Positions 18,385 through 27,564 are shown, counted from the stretch's first letter. The stretch is 64,000 nt of DNA from Acinetobacter kanungonis (GCF_009939195.1 NZ_JAACKC010000006.1:1-64000), one strand, 5' to 3'. Program-made: numbers and translations. The notes: generated from the sequence alone by a model not told the origin.

Positions 18385-19257
18385 ATGATTCATTCAGTTG
18401 CATTTATTGGCTTAGGCGCGATGGGCTATCGTATGGCGGCTCATCTCCCTAAGCATTTTGAAACCGTTTTTGTGTGGAATCGAAATTTCGCTAAGGCAGA
18501 ACAACATGCAACTGAATACGGCACCCTCGCAGTACCTTTACAGGATGCAGTTCAGGCAGACATCATTTTTTCTTGCTTACCCACTAGCCAAGACGTTGAA
18601 GCATTAATTTCAGGTCTAGAACTAAAAGCTGGTAGTATTTGGATTGATTGCACGAGTGGTGTACCAGAGTCTGCTAAAAATCTGGCAGAAGCTTTAAACA
18701 TAAAACAGGTTTCTTTCTTAGATGCACCTGTAAGTGGTCAAACGATTGGTGCAGAAAATGCAACTTTAACCGTAATGGTTGGTGGTCAAGCTGAAGCATT
18801 TGAAAAAGCGTTACCAGCCTTACAGGCGGTTGGCAAGCTGATTAAACATGTAGGAGATTCTGGCGCGGGATTTGCCGTTAAAGCGGTAAACAATATGCTG
18901 CTTGCTGTGAACCTATGCTCAGTTGCGGAAGGATTTACTACATTAAAAGCACATGGTGTCAATCTTGGCGAAGCATTGGATTGTATCAATGCATCGAGTG
19001 GTAAAAGTGGCGTCACTGAAACAGTTTTACCTCAGCGCGTATTAAATCGTAGCTTTCCACTGACCTTTGCGTTACCTTTATTAGCGAAAGACACTGGTAT
19101 CGCATTAGATTTAGTTCGAGATGCCAAACTTTCCGCGCCAGTCATTGCTCTTACCCAAAGCCTCATTCAAGCCGCAAGTGATCTTTCGCCAGCCGAAAGT
19201 GATTTTTCTTCTGCCGTTAAATTATATGAGTCTTGGAGTAAAATTACCCTAGAGTAA
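18385..19257 (+). CDS. 3-hydroxyisobutyrate dehydrogenase-family oxidoreductase
   Basis: A 290-aa beta-hydroxyacid dehydrogenase. The NAD(P) fingerprint FIGLGAMGYRMAAHL opens the protein, the substrate motif DAPVSGQTIGAENATLTVMVGG is near 112-133, and the catalytic lysine region GAGFAVKAVNNMLLA is near 157-171 (Lys in AVKAVNN). The family reduces or oxidises small 3-hydroxy acids or semialdehydes; the exact substrate cannot be read here. With a 10-bp gap after the PhaC-like gene, it should share its transcript, suggesting a 3-hydroxy-acid pathway. Confidence 0.87.
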   Translation: MIHSVAFIGLGAMGYRMAAHLPKHFETVFVWNRNFAKAEQHATEYGTLAVPLQDAVQADIIFSCLPTSQDVEALISGLELKAGSIWIDCTSGVPESAKNLAEALNIKQVSFLDAPVSGQTIGAENATLTVMVGGQAEAFEKALPALQAVGKLIKHVGDSGAGFAVKAVNNMLLAVNLCSVAEGFTTLKAHGVNLGEALDCINASSGKSGVTETVLPQRVLNRSFPLTFALPLLAKDTGIALDLVRDAKLSAPVIALTQSLIQAASDLSPAESDFSSAVKLYESWSKITLE

Positions 19258-19343
19258 TAAATTGCCATTGAAGATGACAAATTAAACCCAATATTGTAAT
19301 AAGGTGTTTAAAACATACTGTTACAAACCATGAGGAAACTCTT

Positions 19344-19613
19344 ATGAGTAAGTTGCTTATTGCTTGTCTTGCAGGTCTATCAACTTTTATTGGTGCCAAT
19401 ACGTTCGCTGCAACACCAGAACAAGAGTGCCAAAAACTGAAAAATGATCATGATGTCATTTATGCATCTAAAGGTTTCTGTTTCAAAGACCCTGAAGCAA
19501 AAGCAAAGTTTGGTAATGACAACTGCTATACAACCAAACCAAAGTTTTCTGACAAAGAACAACAACGCCTTGATGAAATCAAAGCGCGTCAGAAAGAGCT
19601 GAATTGTAAATAA
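19344..19613 (+). CDS. small secreted YARHG-like protein
   Basis: An 89-aa protein with a signal peptide (about 1-22, ending TFAA). The mature part carries four cysteines and a YASKGFCFKDPEAKAKFG stretch resembling the YARHG domain, an extracellular domain of unknown role. A lysine-rich helical end (DEIKARQKELNC) follows. Good ribosome site (TGAGGAAAC before ATG). Confidence 0.68.
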   Translation: MSKLLIACLAGLSTFIGANTFAATPEQECQKLKNDHDVIYASKGFCFKDPEAKAKFGNDNCYTTKPKFSDKEQQRLDEIKARQKELNCK

Positions 19614-19658
19614 TCACTCAGTCTCCTTATTTTAAGGAGACCATTTAAAGGAATAATA

Positions 19659-20078
19659 ATGGCTTACGACGATCAAAATATTTTTGCAAGAATTTTGCGC
19701 GGTGAACTTCCAGCAATTAAGGTCTATGAAGATGATCAAGTTCTTGCATTTATGGATATCATGCCACAAGCAGATGGTCACACCTTAGTCATTCCAAAAA
19801 CACCCTCGATCAGCCTATTAGATCTTCCTGCTGAGGCAGCCGCTTATACTATTCAAGTGACACAAAAAGTGGCACGTGCAATGGAAAAAGCCTTAGGTGT
19901 AGATGGCATTATTTTAATGCAACTTAGTGGCGCTCCAGCGGGACAAACCGTCCCACATGTCCACTTCCATCTTATTCCTACCAATGTGCATCAGCTTGGA
20001 AAACATGCTGCACAAATGGGTGATCAAGAAAAGATTAAGGCGCAAGCCGAAAAGATTAGAGCAGCATTAGAAGCATAA
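19659..20078 (+). CDS. HIT-family protein (HINT-like)
   Basis: A 139-aa histidine-triad nucleotide hydrolase or transferase. The triad HVHFHLIP is near residues 101-108 and the N-terminal block IFARILRGELPAIKVYEDD is typical of HinT-like enzymes acting on nucleoside phosphoramidates. AAAGGA precedes the ATG. It ends with a strong terminator. A second, more divergent HIT protein lies at 35339-35773. Confidence 0.9.
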   Translation: MAYDDQNIFARILRGELPAIKVYEDDQVLAFMDIMPQADGHTLVIPKTPSISLLDLPAEAAAYTIQVTQKVARAMEKALGVDGIILMQLSGAPAGQTVPHVHFHLIPTNVHQLGKHAAQMGDQEKIKAQAEKIRAALEA

Positions 20079-20096
20079 TGTATTGATTCGAACATT

Positions 20097-20126
20097 AAAA
20101 TGGAGCCATAAGGCTCCATTTTTTTA
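20097..20126 (+). terminator. terminator of the HIT gene
   Basis: A perfect 11-bp stem (20097-20107/20112-20122) with ATAA loop and T-run. Confidence 0.92.
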
Positions 20127-20176
20127 ACCGCCTAAAAAGTAAAACACAATAAATCCGATAGTTATCCAAACACGCA

Positions 20177-20232
20177 TCGTCATCAAACTGTCATTTAGCT
20201 TTCACCTTGCTGTCACATAGTTTGCAGATACT
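20177..20232 (+). promoter_or_regulatory. four-unit PhoB-box array and -10 for the porin gene
   Basis: Four units with exact 11-bp spacing start at 20177, 20188, 20199 and 20210 (TCGTCAT, CTGTCAT, CTTTCAC, CTGTCAC), each followed by a 4-base spacer. This is the direct-repeat form of the PhoB binding site. Exactly 10 bp after the last unit a -10-like GATACT sits at 20227-20232, the spacing of E. coli phoA. No -35 is needed when PhoB activates. The porin ATG is 103 bp farther on. Confidence 0.78.
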
Positions 20233-20334
20233 GCATAGCAAGTTGGTGAGCTATGTAACGAATTGTACAGAAGCGAACTAAAAATAAGAGTTTGTAGGCA
20301 CTTGCCATAAAAATCGTGTTTTGGAGAAATCTCA

Positions 20335-21453
20335 ATGAAAAAATTGCTACTTGCTGCAGCAGTGACAACTTTAAGCTTAAACGCAGCACAGGCAGCGCCA
20401 ACATTGTACGGTAAACTTAATGTTTCGATCGACAATGTTGATAACAAAAGTTTTGATGGCAACAGTGATGTTACTGAAATCAACTCTAACTCTTCACGCT
20501 TCGGTATTAAAGGCGAAGAAAAGTTAACAGAGAAATTATCTGCTATTTATTTAGCTGAATGGGCAATTGCTACTGATGGTTCTGGTTCAGATACAGACTT
20601 AAGTGCGCGTAACCGCTTCATTGGTTTAAAAAGCGATGGCATCGGCTCACTAAAAGTTGGTAAGTTTGACTCATATTTCAAAACTGCTGCAGGCAATAAT
20701 CAAGATATCTTCAACGACCACACTATACTTGATATCACCAATATGATGTATGGTGAAGAGCGTTCAAACAACGTACTTGGCTTTGAATCAGACCCTAAAC
20801 TTCTTGCAGGCTTATCATTCAATGTAATGTTCCAGCAAGGTGAAAGCACAACGGATCCGGCCAAAGGTGCAACAGGTAACGACGATACTCGTAATAACTT
20901 TGGTGATGCTGTTTCAGCTTCTGTTAACTATGACAATAAAGATTTAGGTCTTGCGCTTGCCGTAGCTGGTAACTCAGGTATCCAAGGTAAATACAACGCG
21001 TATAGCTTAAAAGATATTTATTCTGACGCTTACCGTGTAACTGGGTCTTATGATTTCGGTACAATCGGCCTTAAAGGTTTAGTACTTGGTGGCTTATGGC
21101 AGCACGCTGAACCTACTGATGACTTAACAGCTTATAACACTGGTAAAACAGATGCTACGACTGGTAATGCTATCACCGCAAACTACAAAGGCTTAGAAGA
21201 AGACTCTTGGATTGCAGCAGTTACTTACAAAATCGGCAATACGCCTTTTGCTGTAAAAGGACAATACCAATCAGCAAAAACTGCACGTGATGGTTATGAT
21301 GATCGTACGATTGACCAATACGGTATTGGTTTAGACTACAAAATTAATAAACAAGCACGTTTCTACGGCATCGTAGCTCAACAAAAACGTGATTGGTTAA
21401 ATGATGATGACAAGCGCACTGTAATTGGTACTGGTATGGAATACAACTTCTAA
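20335..21453 (+). CDS. outer-membrane porin, probably phosphate-starvation induced
   Basis: A 372-aa Gram-negative porin: signal peptide ending AAQA (about 1-20), the opening strand PTLYGKLNVSID, alternating beta strands, NRFIGLK and the closing GTGMEYNF with terminal Phe required for BAM assembly. Size and strand content suit a 16-strand trimeric porin of the OmpC/Porin_4 type. The PhoB-box array upstream suggests induction by phosphate limitation, so an anion or phosphate role like PhoE is possible. It is not an OprP/OprO homologue that I can recognise. Expression control is inference from the site. Confidence 0.88.
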   Translation: MKKLLLAAAVTTLSLNAAQAAPTLYGKLNVSIDNVDNKSFDGNSDVTEINSNSSRFGIKGEEKLTEKLSAIYLAEWAIATDGSGSDTDLSARNRFIGLKSDGIGSLKVGKFDSYFKTAAGNNQDIFNDHTILDITNMMYGEERSNNVLGFESDPKLLAGLSFNVMFQQGESTTDPAKGATGNDDTRNNFGDAVSASVNYDNKDLGLALAVAGNSGIQGKYNAYSLKDIYSDAYRVTGSYDFGTIGLKGLVLGGLWQHAEPTDDLTAYNTGKTDATTGNAITANYKGLEEDSWIAAVTYKIGNTPFAVKGQYQSAKTARDGYDDRTIDQYGIGLDYKINKQARFYGIVAQQKRDWLNDDDKRTVIGTGMEYNF

Positions 21454-21466
21454 TCCAACCTTGTTC

Positions 21467-21492
21467 AAAAAACACGCTTCGGCGTGTTTTTT
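21467..21492. terminator. bidirectional terminator between porin and MetF-like gene
   Basis: A perfect 11-bp stem (21467-21477/21482-21492) with a TTCG tetraloop and A/T-rich flanks; the last base falls on the final base of the convergent gene. Confidence 0.9.
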
Positions 21493-22919
21493 TATTTAGG
21501 CTTAAACCAATTTACCCAAGAGCTTGTACCACGTGATTCTATTGGCACGGTATCAATCAGACGATCTTTTAAAATACCAGTTTGACGTGTCTGTTCCGCT
21601 AAACGCGCTTTGACTGAATGAATACATTCGCGATCACCAAATTCACACCGATCCAACGTGGTACCACCACAAGGACCATTTGCTAAACCTTTTGGACACG
21701 TTTCTGGGCAAATATACAATGTATCTGCAAGGCGACACTGACCACAGCTCTCACAGCCGACTACCCCATGTTTAGAGAAATATTCAGACTTAATCAGCAA
21801 TTGATTTGCAAAATGGCCCGACCAAAGCTTGGCATTAAAAAATTTACGTCCAACATTTCGTGCGATCTTGGAATCAAACATTGAATCATGCATTAACTGC
21901 ATGGTTTTAAACTTCAATAGTTGTTCGGAGGACACTGATTTTTTAAATCCTTCGACCTTAGGCTTCAGCTCATCCCCAGTTATTAAGCAATTTAATATCT
22001 TCCATTCATGTAAACACTGTTCCAGACTAAAATTTTTAAATCGTTCTAAAGCACCTTCTAGCTTTCTTTGTTCCTCAATCTTATGACAAGCAGACAAATG
22101 TACACCTGCATAACCCCAATGACGGCAAATCAAAATCTGTAAGGCACAGCGTGCATAAACATTTTGTTCTGCAAGAGTAAGATTTGACTCTTGTTCTTGC
22201 TTAAGCAATTCAAGCAGGTGTTGTGTTAAAACAATGCCCGCAACTTTATGCTTATGCATAAATTCTGCACGTGCCAAGGTTAAGGGCATCACACAAGCAT
22301 ACAGATCAACACCAATATGATGATCAGCTAAATACTGTTTAGCCTGCTTTAAAGCATCCAAATCAAATCCAAGCTGGGTAATGACATAATCAGCCCCTGC
22401 ATGGACTTTCTTATCTAATTTATAGTATTGGGCAGCATGCTCAGCATGGGCATATTTAAAAGGATTAAGCGCCACACCCACTTTTATTTCTGGTGCCAGC
22501 TTTTTCGACTGCATTACAGCATTGACTGATTCTAAATAGCGTGTACGTGTTGTATTAGCTTGACCATTCTGATGCTGCTTTAACTTATCCCCTGTCAACA
22601 ACAAAACATTTGAATACCCCTGATTTTGAGCTGCTTGAATAAAGCAGTCGAAATCTTTGATATCCCGCCCTTTGCCCGAAAAATGCAAAATTTTAGGAAT
22701 TTCGGCAGCATAATTCTGTGCTATCGCTAATGGTTCAGGATCATCATCAGTTCGTACGCGATCAGCGATGGTCATCATGACAGGATAACCTGCTATATGT
22801 GATGGCACAGGCTGTACATGTTTGGTCGGCAAGAATTCTAGAAAAATAGAAAAAGGCTGATACGAGAAAGAATCAGGATGTAGAGGCATAATATCAGGAA
22901 GATCAGTGACAAAAGTCAA
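21492..22919 (-). CDS. MetF-like protein with methylene-THF reductase C-terminal zinc domain
   Basis: A 475-aa protein. The first 290 or so residues are a methylenetetrahydrofolate-reductase-like barrel (FLEFLPTKH holds the expected Glu; NVLLLTGDK is the GD loop). The C-terminal part is a cysteine-rich MTHFR_C domain (CESCGQCRLADTLYICPETCPKG). This two-domain form is seen in one-carbon and O-demethylation enzymes, where MTHFR_C can couple to other partners. It is longer than biosynthetic MetF (about 300 aa), so a dedicated role is possible. No other C1 genes are adjacent. Confidence 0.75.
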   Translation of the reverse strand: MTFVTDLPDIMPLHPDSFSYQPFSIFLEFLPTKHVQPVPSHIAGYPVMMTIADRVRTDDDPEPLAIAQNYAAEIPKILHFSGKGRDIKDFDCFIQAAQNQGYSNVLLLTGDKLKQHQNGQANTTRTRYLESVNAVMQSKKLAPEIKVGVALNPFKYAHAEHAAQYYKLDKKVHAGADYVITQLGFDLDALKQAKQYLADHHIGVDLYACVMPLTLARAEFMHKHKVAGIVLTQHLLELLKQEQESNLTLAEQNVYARCALQILICRHWGYAGVHLSACHKIEEQRKLEGALERFKNFSLEQCLHEWKILNCLITGDELKPKVEGFKKSVSSEQLLKFKTMQLMHDSMFDSKIARNVGRKFFNAKLWSGHFANQLLIKSEYFSKHGVVGCESCGQCRLADTLYICPETCPKGLANGPCGGTTLDRCEFGDRECIHSVKARLAEQTRQTGILKDRLIDTVPIESRGTSSWVNWFKPK

Positions 22920-23032
22920 AAATAATCGCTTTATTATAAAAGATGAAAATGCTCATATGCAAAATAAATAAGTGCCTTATAAAAATTGAATTCTACAAAG
23001 CACTCAAAAGAAACTATTTGGCTATCAAATAA

Positions 23033-23503
23033 TTACCAGCGGAATTTGTTCCAGTTTTCAGGATTCGCCCAATATTTGGAATTAAACCAATCTGGTACAT
23101 GCTTATAGTTCAAAATATTAAATTGCCAGATCGCCAAACCACCACACTGCTCTGTTTTTTCAATCAGCTGAGTGAACCCCAGTGCACGCATCAGCTTTAC
23201 ATCCTGTTCACCTGTCACCACGACCAGTTTTTTGGCCATTAGATCACGCAACTTGACCAAGAACTGTGATTTCACTACATCGGATAGGCTATGCATTTCA
23301 GGGTTATCCAATAATACAAAGCCCAAATCATATCGCTGCGTAAAAGGCAGACTTAAAAACTCAGTTACGTTAAAATAAGTCCAACGAATTGATTGATTCT
23401 GGTCATATTGTTCTAAATTTTGACCAATACACAATGCAGTTTGAATAGGCTGTTCCTGAGATAAATCGTCTAGCATAGAAGTGATGACATTCTGTTCAGC
23501 CAT
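23033..23503 (-). CDS. conserved protein, DUF6231-like
   Basis: A 156-aa soluble protein. Residues 20-115 look like a degenerate Rossmann-type or methyltransferase-like fold (TALCIGQNLEQY, YDLGFVLLDN, LVVVTGEQD), without a glycine-rich SAM motif. The C-terminus is aromatic (WFNSKYWANPENWNKFRW), which suggests binding to protein or RNA. I tentatively place it in DUF6231. It is divergent from the DUF2797 gene, 32 bp apart. Confidence 0.6.
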   Translation of the reverse strand: MAEQNVITSMLDDLSQEQPIQTALCIGQNLEQYDQNQSIRWTYFNVTEFLSLPFTQRYDLGFVLLDNPEMHSLSDVVKSQFLVKLRDLMAKKLVVVTGEQDVKLMRALGFTQLIEKTEQCGGLAIWQFNILNYKHVPDWFNSKYWANPENWNKFRW

Positions 23504-23535
23504 AACTGCATCCTTATTATTTGAGTGAGCTTTTC

Positions 23536-24408
23536 ATGGAACTACAAGGCATTTGTCATAAAATGCATGCAGGTCTCAAGGACCTTAGTGTAACTGATCA
23601 ACAGACTCGCAAGGCAAATGTTGAATACAAATTTATCCTAGATCGCGCAGAAATTGAGCTTCCATTCAGTCTAGGTCAAGAAATCGAGTTAGAATGGACG
23701 GGTAACATCTACTGTGTATCTTGCGGCAGTAAAACCCCCAAGTCTTATTCACAAGGGCATTGTTTTAAATGTTTTAAAACCAAAGCTTCTTGCGACATGT
23801 GCATTATGAAACCTGAAACTTGTCATTATCATCTCGGAACTTGCCGTGAAGATAGTTTCGCACATGAGGTTTGCTTCCAGCCTCACATTGTTTACTTAGC
23901 CAATTCCAGTGCTTTAAAAGTCGGTATTACTCGCCTAGGTCAAATGCCGACTCGATGGTTAGATCAAGGTGCAACTCAAGCCCTGCCTATTATGAAAGTG
24001 GGTTCTCGACGTCTTTCAGGGCAACTAGAAATCATGTTTGGCACTCAAGTAGCAGATAAAACCGACTGGCGCAAACTTCTAAAAGGTGAAGCTGAACCCT
24101 TAGATTTACTAGAAGTACGCGAACAGCTGATTGAAGAATTTGCGCCAAAAATTCAAACCATTCGCGATGAGTTTAGTCAAAACCTAGAATTCAATGAAAC
24201 GGTTGAGCTACTGGAAGATGAACTACCACGTGAGTTTATTTATCCTGTAGAGCATTATCCGGAAAAAATTAAGTCACACAACTTAGATAAGACCCCCACT
24301 ATTCGCGGTAAATTACAAGGCATTAAAGGTCAATACTTACTGCTTGATACAGGTGTAATTAACATTCGCAAATACACTGGTTATGAAATTATTCTACGCG
24401 CTGAATAA
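23536..24408 (+). CDS. DUF2797 zinc-finger protein
   Basis: A 290-aa protein. Cysteine pairs form a zinc-ribbon-like region (CVSCGSKT, CFKCFKTKASCDMC, about 64-92), and the middle IVYLANSSALKVGITRLGQMPTRWLDQGATQAL matches DUF2797. The GIY-YIG-like VYLA...KVGIT shape and zinc ribbon suggest a nucleic-acid role, but function is unknown. The ATG at 23536 is chosen because GTGAG lies 7 bases upstream; a TTG at 23521 has no site. Confidence 0.82.
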   Translation: MELQGICHKMHAGLKDLSVTDQQTRKANVEYKFILDRAEIELPFSLGQEIELEWTGNIYCVSCGSKTPKSYSQGHCFKCFKTKASCDMCIMKPETCHYHLGTCREDSFAHEVCFQPHIVYLANSSALKVGITRLGQMPTRWLDQGATQALPIMKVGSRRLSGQLEIMFGTQVADKTDWRKLLKGEAEPLDLLEVREQLIEEFAPKIQTIRDEFSQNLEFNETVELLEDELPREFIYPVEHYPEKIKSHNLDKTPTIRGKLQGIKGQYLLLDTGVINIRKYTGYEIILRAE

Positions 24409-24429
24409 TTTCATCATGTTATAAGCATA

Positions 24430-24455
24430 AAAAAACCAGCCTAGGCTGGTTTTTT
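24430..24455. terminator. bidirectional terminator between DUF2797 and ppiD
   Basis: A 12-bp inverted repeat (24430-24441/24444-24455) with A-run and T-run. Confidence 0.9.
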
Positions 24456-24466
24456 ATAACGATTAT

Positions 24467-26335
24467 TTATTTGATTTTTGCCTGACTTTTCAAGTATTGC
24501 GTATAGTCATCAAGCTCTTGCTGACCACGAAGTTGCTGATAAAGTTTAGTCAACTCTGTCAATTGTTCAGGCGTCAATGCATTTGCAGCAGTTTTATTTA
24601 CATTCGAAATTGCAACCACAACAAATTCATTTGGTAAAGACGCAGTCGAAACAGACCACATGCCTGCTTTAGGTGCAGGAACACTGAAAGCTGCTCGCTC
24701 AATCTGACGTTTTAAACCTTGTGAACGTGTAAATACACCCGCATCTTCAAAACTTAATTGATTTTTAGCAACAACTGTTGCCGCTGGTTGAGTCTTAAAC
24801 TCATCCAATGCTTTTTGAATTTTCGCTTTAGCCGCAGCCGCAGCTTTAACTTCAATAATTTTTGCTTTCACACGTGCATTGGCTTCTGCTAAAGATTGCT
24901 CACCCGCAGCATGGTAATCACGTACTTTCACCCAAACTACATCACCATTTGCCAGTTGAATGTTGCTTGAAGCATTACGATCACCATTCTTCACATCCTC
25001 ATTAAACAGTTTAGCCTTAACATTTGCTTCACTTAAAACAGGATGCTGCATGCCCAACGTTAAACCTTTAACAGATTGAACCTGAACACCTTTCACTTCC
25101 TGTGCAACTGTATCCAATGCATCACTACCAACAACCATTTCATTCAAGTTGTTAACAGTATCTGAAAATGCATTCGCAGATTTAGCTTTTTGCACTTCAG
25201 CAATAAGACGTGGCTTTTCCATCTCAAAAGCTGGCAATTTAACTGCTGGCGCTTCTGCTGAAATGATGTGATAACCATATTGCGTTTTTACTGGTACAGA
25301 AATCTGACCCGATTTTAACGCCGCTACAGCTGAGTCGAATGCATTACCAAAAAAGCCTTTTTCATAGGCTGCAATAACACCACCATTACCTTTAGAGGCA
25401 GTATCATCTGAATATTTCTGCGCCGCTTCAGCAAAACTCATACCTGCTTTGATTTTTGCCGACACTTCATCAGCCAATTTCTTAGCTTCAGCATCTGAAC
25501 GCGAATCCGTAGCAATCAAAATATGTTTAACCTGAGGTTGAACTTTTGCTTTTTCAGCTTCTACAAACTTAGCATAAGCCTGTTGTAATTCAGCATCTGA
25601 AATCTGTACATTTGCAGCAGGAAGATTGGATGGGCTAAGGACCACAAAATCAACATCCACGCTGGCAACTTGTCTAAATTGATTTTTGTGCTTGTTATAG
25701 TAATCAGTAATTTCTTGCTGGCTGACCTGAATACCTTTCTTATAATCATCCAACTTAATACTTGCCAAATGAATTGTACGCTGTTCCGTTTGTAGATTGG
25801 CAATTTGCTGAATATCGACTTTGCTGACCAATGCATAATCCATGAACGTGGATGTCATCATTTTTAATGCATGATCTTGGCGTAAGTTTTCAATTAAAGC
25901 CTGGCTGGTTAAACCCACCGATTTTAAATAATTCGCATAAAGCGCTTCAGAAAATTTACCATTTTCTTGCAAGCTCGGTTGTTGTGCAATCATTTGCTCA
26001 ATTTGAGCATCGCTCAATGAAATACCCAACTTTTCTGCTTGTTGTAATAATAAGTTACGAGCAATGAGCGACTCTAAAGCCTTTTCCTTAATGAACGATT
26101 GATTCAATAATGTTTCATCACCATTCACATAAGATAAATATTGCTGGCTATAAGATTTAGTCGCATTATCCAGTTCTTTATTGCTGATTTCTTGCCCGTT
26201 TACTGTCTTGGCAGCATCTTTTGATTTACCACTACTAAAATATCCTTCAATACCTACAAGTGCTAAAGGGGTCAAAAACAAAATGAGCAAAACTTTGCCC
26301 AACCAGCCCTTAATAACTTTACGAAAAGATTCCAT
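24467..26335 (-). CDS. ppiD: periplasmic peptidyl-prolyl isomerase/chaperone PpiD
   Basis: A 622-aa inner-membrane-anchored chaperone that helps proteins leave the SecYEG channel. One membrane helix (about 13-31, LGKVLLILFLTPLALVGIEGYF) precedes a SurA_N-like helical domain, a parvulin domain (about 265-368, VKHILIATDS...GYHIIS) and a C-terminal SurA_N-type lobe. Length matches E. coli PpiD (623 aa). It is downstream of hupB on the same strand, the usual order, separated by a terminator. Confidence 0.93.
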   Translation of the reverse strand: MESFRKVIKGWLGKVLLILFLTPLALVGIEGYFSSGKSKDAAKTVNGQEISNKELDNATKSYSQQYLSYVNGDETLLNQSFIKEKALESLIARNLLLQQAEKLGISLSDAQIEQMIAQQPSLQENGKFSEALYANYLKSVGLTSQALIENLRQDHALKMMTSTFMDYALVSKVDIQQIANLQTEQRTIHLASIKLDDYKKGIQVSQQEITDYYNKHKNQFRQVASVDVDFVVLSPSNLPAANVQISDAELQQAYAKFVEAEKAKVQPQVKHILIATDSRSDAEAKKLADEVSAKIKAGMSFAEAAQKYSDDTASKGNGGVIAAYEKGFFGNAFDSAVAALKSGQISVPVKTQYGYHIISAEAPAVKLPAFEMEKPRLIAEVQKAKSANAFSDTVNNLNEMVVGSDALDTVAQEVKGVQVQSVKGLTLGMQHPVLSEANVKAKLFNEDVKNGDRNASSNIQLANGDVVWVKVRDYHAAGEQSLAEANARVKAKIIEVKAAAAAKAKIQKALDEFKTQPAATVVAKNQLSFEDAGVFTRSQGLKRQIERAAFSVPAPKAGMWSVSTASLPNEFVVVAISNVNKTAANALTPEQLTELTKLYQQLRGQQELDDYTQYLKSQAKIK

Positions 26336-26420
26336 AAGTATTCCAATATTTTATTTGTGCCGCATTTTACCCGAAAAGCTGATATGAATGAATGCGTATA
26401 GACATCAAATCAGCATTATT

Positions 26421-26449
26421 AATAAAAAACGCGCCGAAAAGGCGCGTTT
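26421..26449 (-). terminator. terminator between hupB and ppiD
   Basis: A 9-bp perfect stem (26427-26435/26441-26449) with a 5-base loop and T-run on the minus strand. Confidence 0.88.
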
Positions 26450-26466
26450 GGTAAATCATTAAAAGA

Positions 26467-26739
26467 TTAAGCTACAGAATCTTTTAAACCTTTACCTGCT
26501 TTAAAGCTAGGAACTTTGCTTGCTTTAATTTCAAGAGTCGCACCAGTTTGTGGGTTACGACCAGTACGAGCAGCACGTTCTTTCACATTGAAAGTACCGA
26601 AGCCAACAAGTGTAACTGTATCACCTGATTTAAGCGCTTCAGTGATTGAAGCAATTGTCGCGTCTAAGGCTTTACCTGCGTCAGTCTTAGACAATCCCCC
26701 TTTTTCTGCAATTGCATCAATTAATTCTGATTTATTCAT
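26467..26739 (-). CDS. hupB: HU family DNA-binding protein
   Basis: A 90-aa HU subunit that bends and compacts DNA. The start [20 protein letters not shown], the [17 protein letters not shown] block and the DNA-contacting arm [10 protein letters not shown] are canonical. Placement upstream of ppiD supports HupB. AGAGGAC precedes the ATG by 9 bases. It ends with its own strong terminator, in keeping with a highly expressed gene. Confidence 0.95.
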   Translation of the reverse strand: MNKSELIDAIAEKGGLSKTDAGKALDATIASITEALKSGDTVTLVGFGTFNVKERAARTGRNPQTGATLEIKASKVPSFKAGKGLKDSVA

Positions 26740-26907
26740 GAAGATGAAGTCCTCTAATATCGTTTATTTAAGGTTCAAGGATATAGTTTAAATTACCATA
26801 ACGCCTTTATAGCAATGCTTTAGGGGAGAACGCAATACTCCTCTTGAGCTTTTCTACAAATTTAATCGCAAATTAACGCGGAAAAAATAGCAAAGTTCCG
26901 AAAACTG

Positions 26908-27375
26908 TCATTTTTTATCAATTTTTGCTTTCAGTTGATCATTTTCTATGATCAAAGCATCCACCTTACTATGTAGTTGTAAAATCAAGCTTTCCAAATG
27001 TTGAATATCTTTTGCTGTCACCAGACCAATGCGATTTAAAGAGTGATGCACACTGTGATCAATCAGCTTCTCCACCTTGTCTTTAGTATCGACGACCGAC
27101 TCTTTGGCTTTTTCTGAAACTTTTTCGACCGTTTGGTCTGCAATTTCTGTAGTTTTTGATTCAAGTTCTTCACCTACTTTAACCAAAGAGTCAAATAATT
27201 TATTACCTTCTTCTTCCGCACGCGAAAAAGCACCCAAACCTGCAAGCCAAATTTGCTTGGTGTATTTTCTAAAATCTAACCCTGATTTTGATCGATGACG
27301 GATACGAACCTTTTGCTCATCATCCAACACAGACAATTCATCATCATTATGCTCTGTTTTTGTCGTTTTATTCAT
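26908..27375 (-). CDS. phasin-family (PhaF/PhaI-like) protein
   Basis: A 155-aa basic, helical protein. RKYTKQIWLAGLGAFSRAEEEGNKLFDSLVKVGEELE (split here: IWLAGLGAF is the phasin mark, followed by a charged helix) is the typical start of PhaI/PhaF granule proteins. A long coiled-coil (about 75-155) ends the protein. Phasins coat polyhydroxyalkanoate granules, but many bacteria without PHA carry this family. The PhaC-like hydrolase at 17274 is the only related gene in the window. Function in Acinetobacter is uncertain. Confidence 0.8.
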   Translation of the reverse strand: MNKTTKTEHNDDELSVLDDEQKVRIRHRSKSGLDFRKYTKQIWLAGLGAFSRAEEEGNKLFDSLVKVGEELESKTTEIADQTVEKVSEKAKESVVDTKDKVEKLIDHSVHHSLNRIGLVTAKDIQHLESLILQLHSKVDALIIENDQLKAKIDKK

Positions 27376-27564
27376 TTGAGCTACTCCAGCTTATTTTCTG
27401 TCCCATTCATGCAACAACCGTATAAATAAACTCATAATAGCAAACTTAACACTTGATCGATTTGCAAAACTGTTCTACAAAGCAGGTTTAATACGCAATT
27501 TATTTCAGTCCTCAAACACATACAATGAGATAGGACAGTTTGTTTACCGCAAGGATTAGGTTTT

